A stretch of DNA of 8,261 bases from Alphaproteobacteria bacterium (GTDB taxonomy: Bacteria > Pseudomonadota > Alphaproteobacteria > Rhizobiales > Xanthobacteraceae): positions 1 through 8,261 of the forward strand of contig VAZL01000525.1 in assembly GCA_005883445.1 (NCBI GenBank), written 5' to 3'. Below, piece by piece: positions 8,024-8,261 of this stretch. The notes under the pieces are model-generated. The model had not been told where the DNA came from, searched no databases, and worked only from the letters and a program-made list of their open reading frames with translations. The stretch's first letter is position 1. Each line of letters starts with the position of its first letter. A program made the translations under genes and the position numbers.

Positions 8024-8164
8024 GAAGCGCCCATCCCGGTCACGGCAAGTCATCAGGCAGGGTATATGACCGGCGCGCGCGTGTCGCCGGTTGCGCCATA
8101 GCCCGCGAAGACGGGCGTGGACGCCCTTGAGGCCGCATCCGCGCTGCGCCGCATCGGCGCGGCG
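8024..8164. other. Spacer between tandem solute-binding protein genes, with several GC-rich hairpins
   Basis: This 141-bp spacer holds three perfect inverted repeats. GCGCCG/CGGCGC (8146-8151 and 8155-8160, 3-nt loop) sits five bases after the stop of the right-hand binding-protein gene. GGGCG/CGCCC (8113-8117 and 8122-8126, TGGA loop) follows, overlapping an alternative GCCCG/CGGGC stem (8101-8105 and 8112-8116). ACCGGCG/CGCCGGT (8069-8075 and 8085-8091, 9-nt loop) completes the set. None has a T tract. They could attenuate transcription or protect the upstream mRNA. No clear promoter for the left-hand copy was found, so co-transcription is plausible. GGGATGGG at 8030-8037 (minus strand) is a possible, somewhat distant, ribosome-binding site for ATG 8023. 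Confidence 0.4.
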
Positions 8165-8261
8165 TCAGGCGACCTTGCCGACGCCCCAGAAGAATGGCAG
8201 CGGTCCCTTCACCACGCCGTTCACGTTCTTGCGCCAGGCCTGATAGCCGAGGAAAAACCCG
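8165..8261 (-). CDS. Second family-5 solute-binding protein, C-terminal end only (tandem paralogue)
   Basis: The minus strand entering from the right edge reads GFFLGYQAWRKNVNGVV, then KGPLPFFWGVGKVA and a TGA stop (8165-8167). Aligned without gaps to the last residues of the neighbouring binding protein, 25 of 31 residues are identical, so it is a close paralogue. Only 31 complete codons plus one base are visible; length, signal peptide and integrity cannot be judged. Its position at the head of the permease/ATPase genes suggests that both copies feed one transporter, and that this copy could supply binding function if the neighbour is broken. Confidence 0.88.
   Translation of the reverse strand, partial: GFFLGYQAWRKNVNGVVKGPLPFFWGVGKVA

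Overview
The window is a high-GC, densely coding stretch. It is most likely from an alphaproteobacterium of the Hyphomicrobiales (Bradyrhizobium, Rhodopseudomonas or a relative). This is inferred from the strong G/C bias at third codon positions, the abundance of solute-binding proteins, and the resemblance of the dehalogenase to the Rhodopseudomonas fluoroacetate dehalogenase as I remember it. No rRNA, tRNA, CRISPR array, insertion sequence or phage gene is visible.

Left part (1-2537). The window opens with the first 40 codons of a secreted, probably solute-binding, protein on the minus strand (1-120). About 208 bp away and divergent is an alpha/beta-hydrolase of the haloacetate/fluoroacetate dehalogenase family (329-1240, plus strand). 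It keeps the Asp nucleophile, the Arg pair, the catalytic His and the Trp/Tyr of the halide pocket, but has Pro where the known enzymes have the halide-pocket His. After a gene-free gap of about 250 bp comes an orphan TctC/Bug-type periplasmic receptor (1488-2537, plus strand) with no TctA/TctB membrane partners in view.

Right part (2554-8261, all minus strand). This is a compact Dpp/Opp-type ABC importer operon. In transcription order it holds: the last 31 complete codons of one family-5 solute-binding protein (8165-8261, running off the window); a second, tandem paralogous solute-binding protein (6481-8023); a DppB-like permease; a DppC-like permease; a DppD-like ATPase; and a DppF-like ATPase. 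The last four genes are tightly coupled: 4-bp overlap, 12-bp gap, 4-bp overlap. The binding proteins would capture the solute in the periplasm, the two permeases form the channel, and the two ATPases energise import. The substrate (peptide, or another solute of the broad family-5 range) cannot be read from the sequence.

Most notable observations. (1) The complete binding-protein copy has its twin-arginine signal peptide in one frame and its mature domain in another. The cleavage site and roughly the first dozen mature residues are missing, and the junction reads sensibly in both frames, as expected from a short-repeat deletion. (2) The dehalogenase has a His-to-Pro change in its halide pocket. 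(3) A perfect 6-bp inverted repeat lies between the convergent tctC-like and dppF-like genes. I see no convincing entirely new system; the window is mainly transport plus one catabolic hydrolase.
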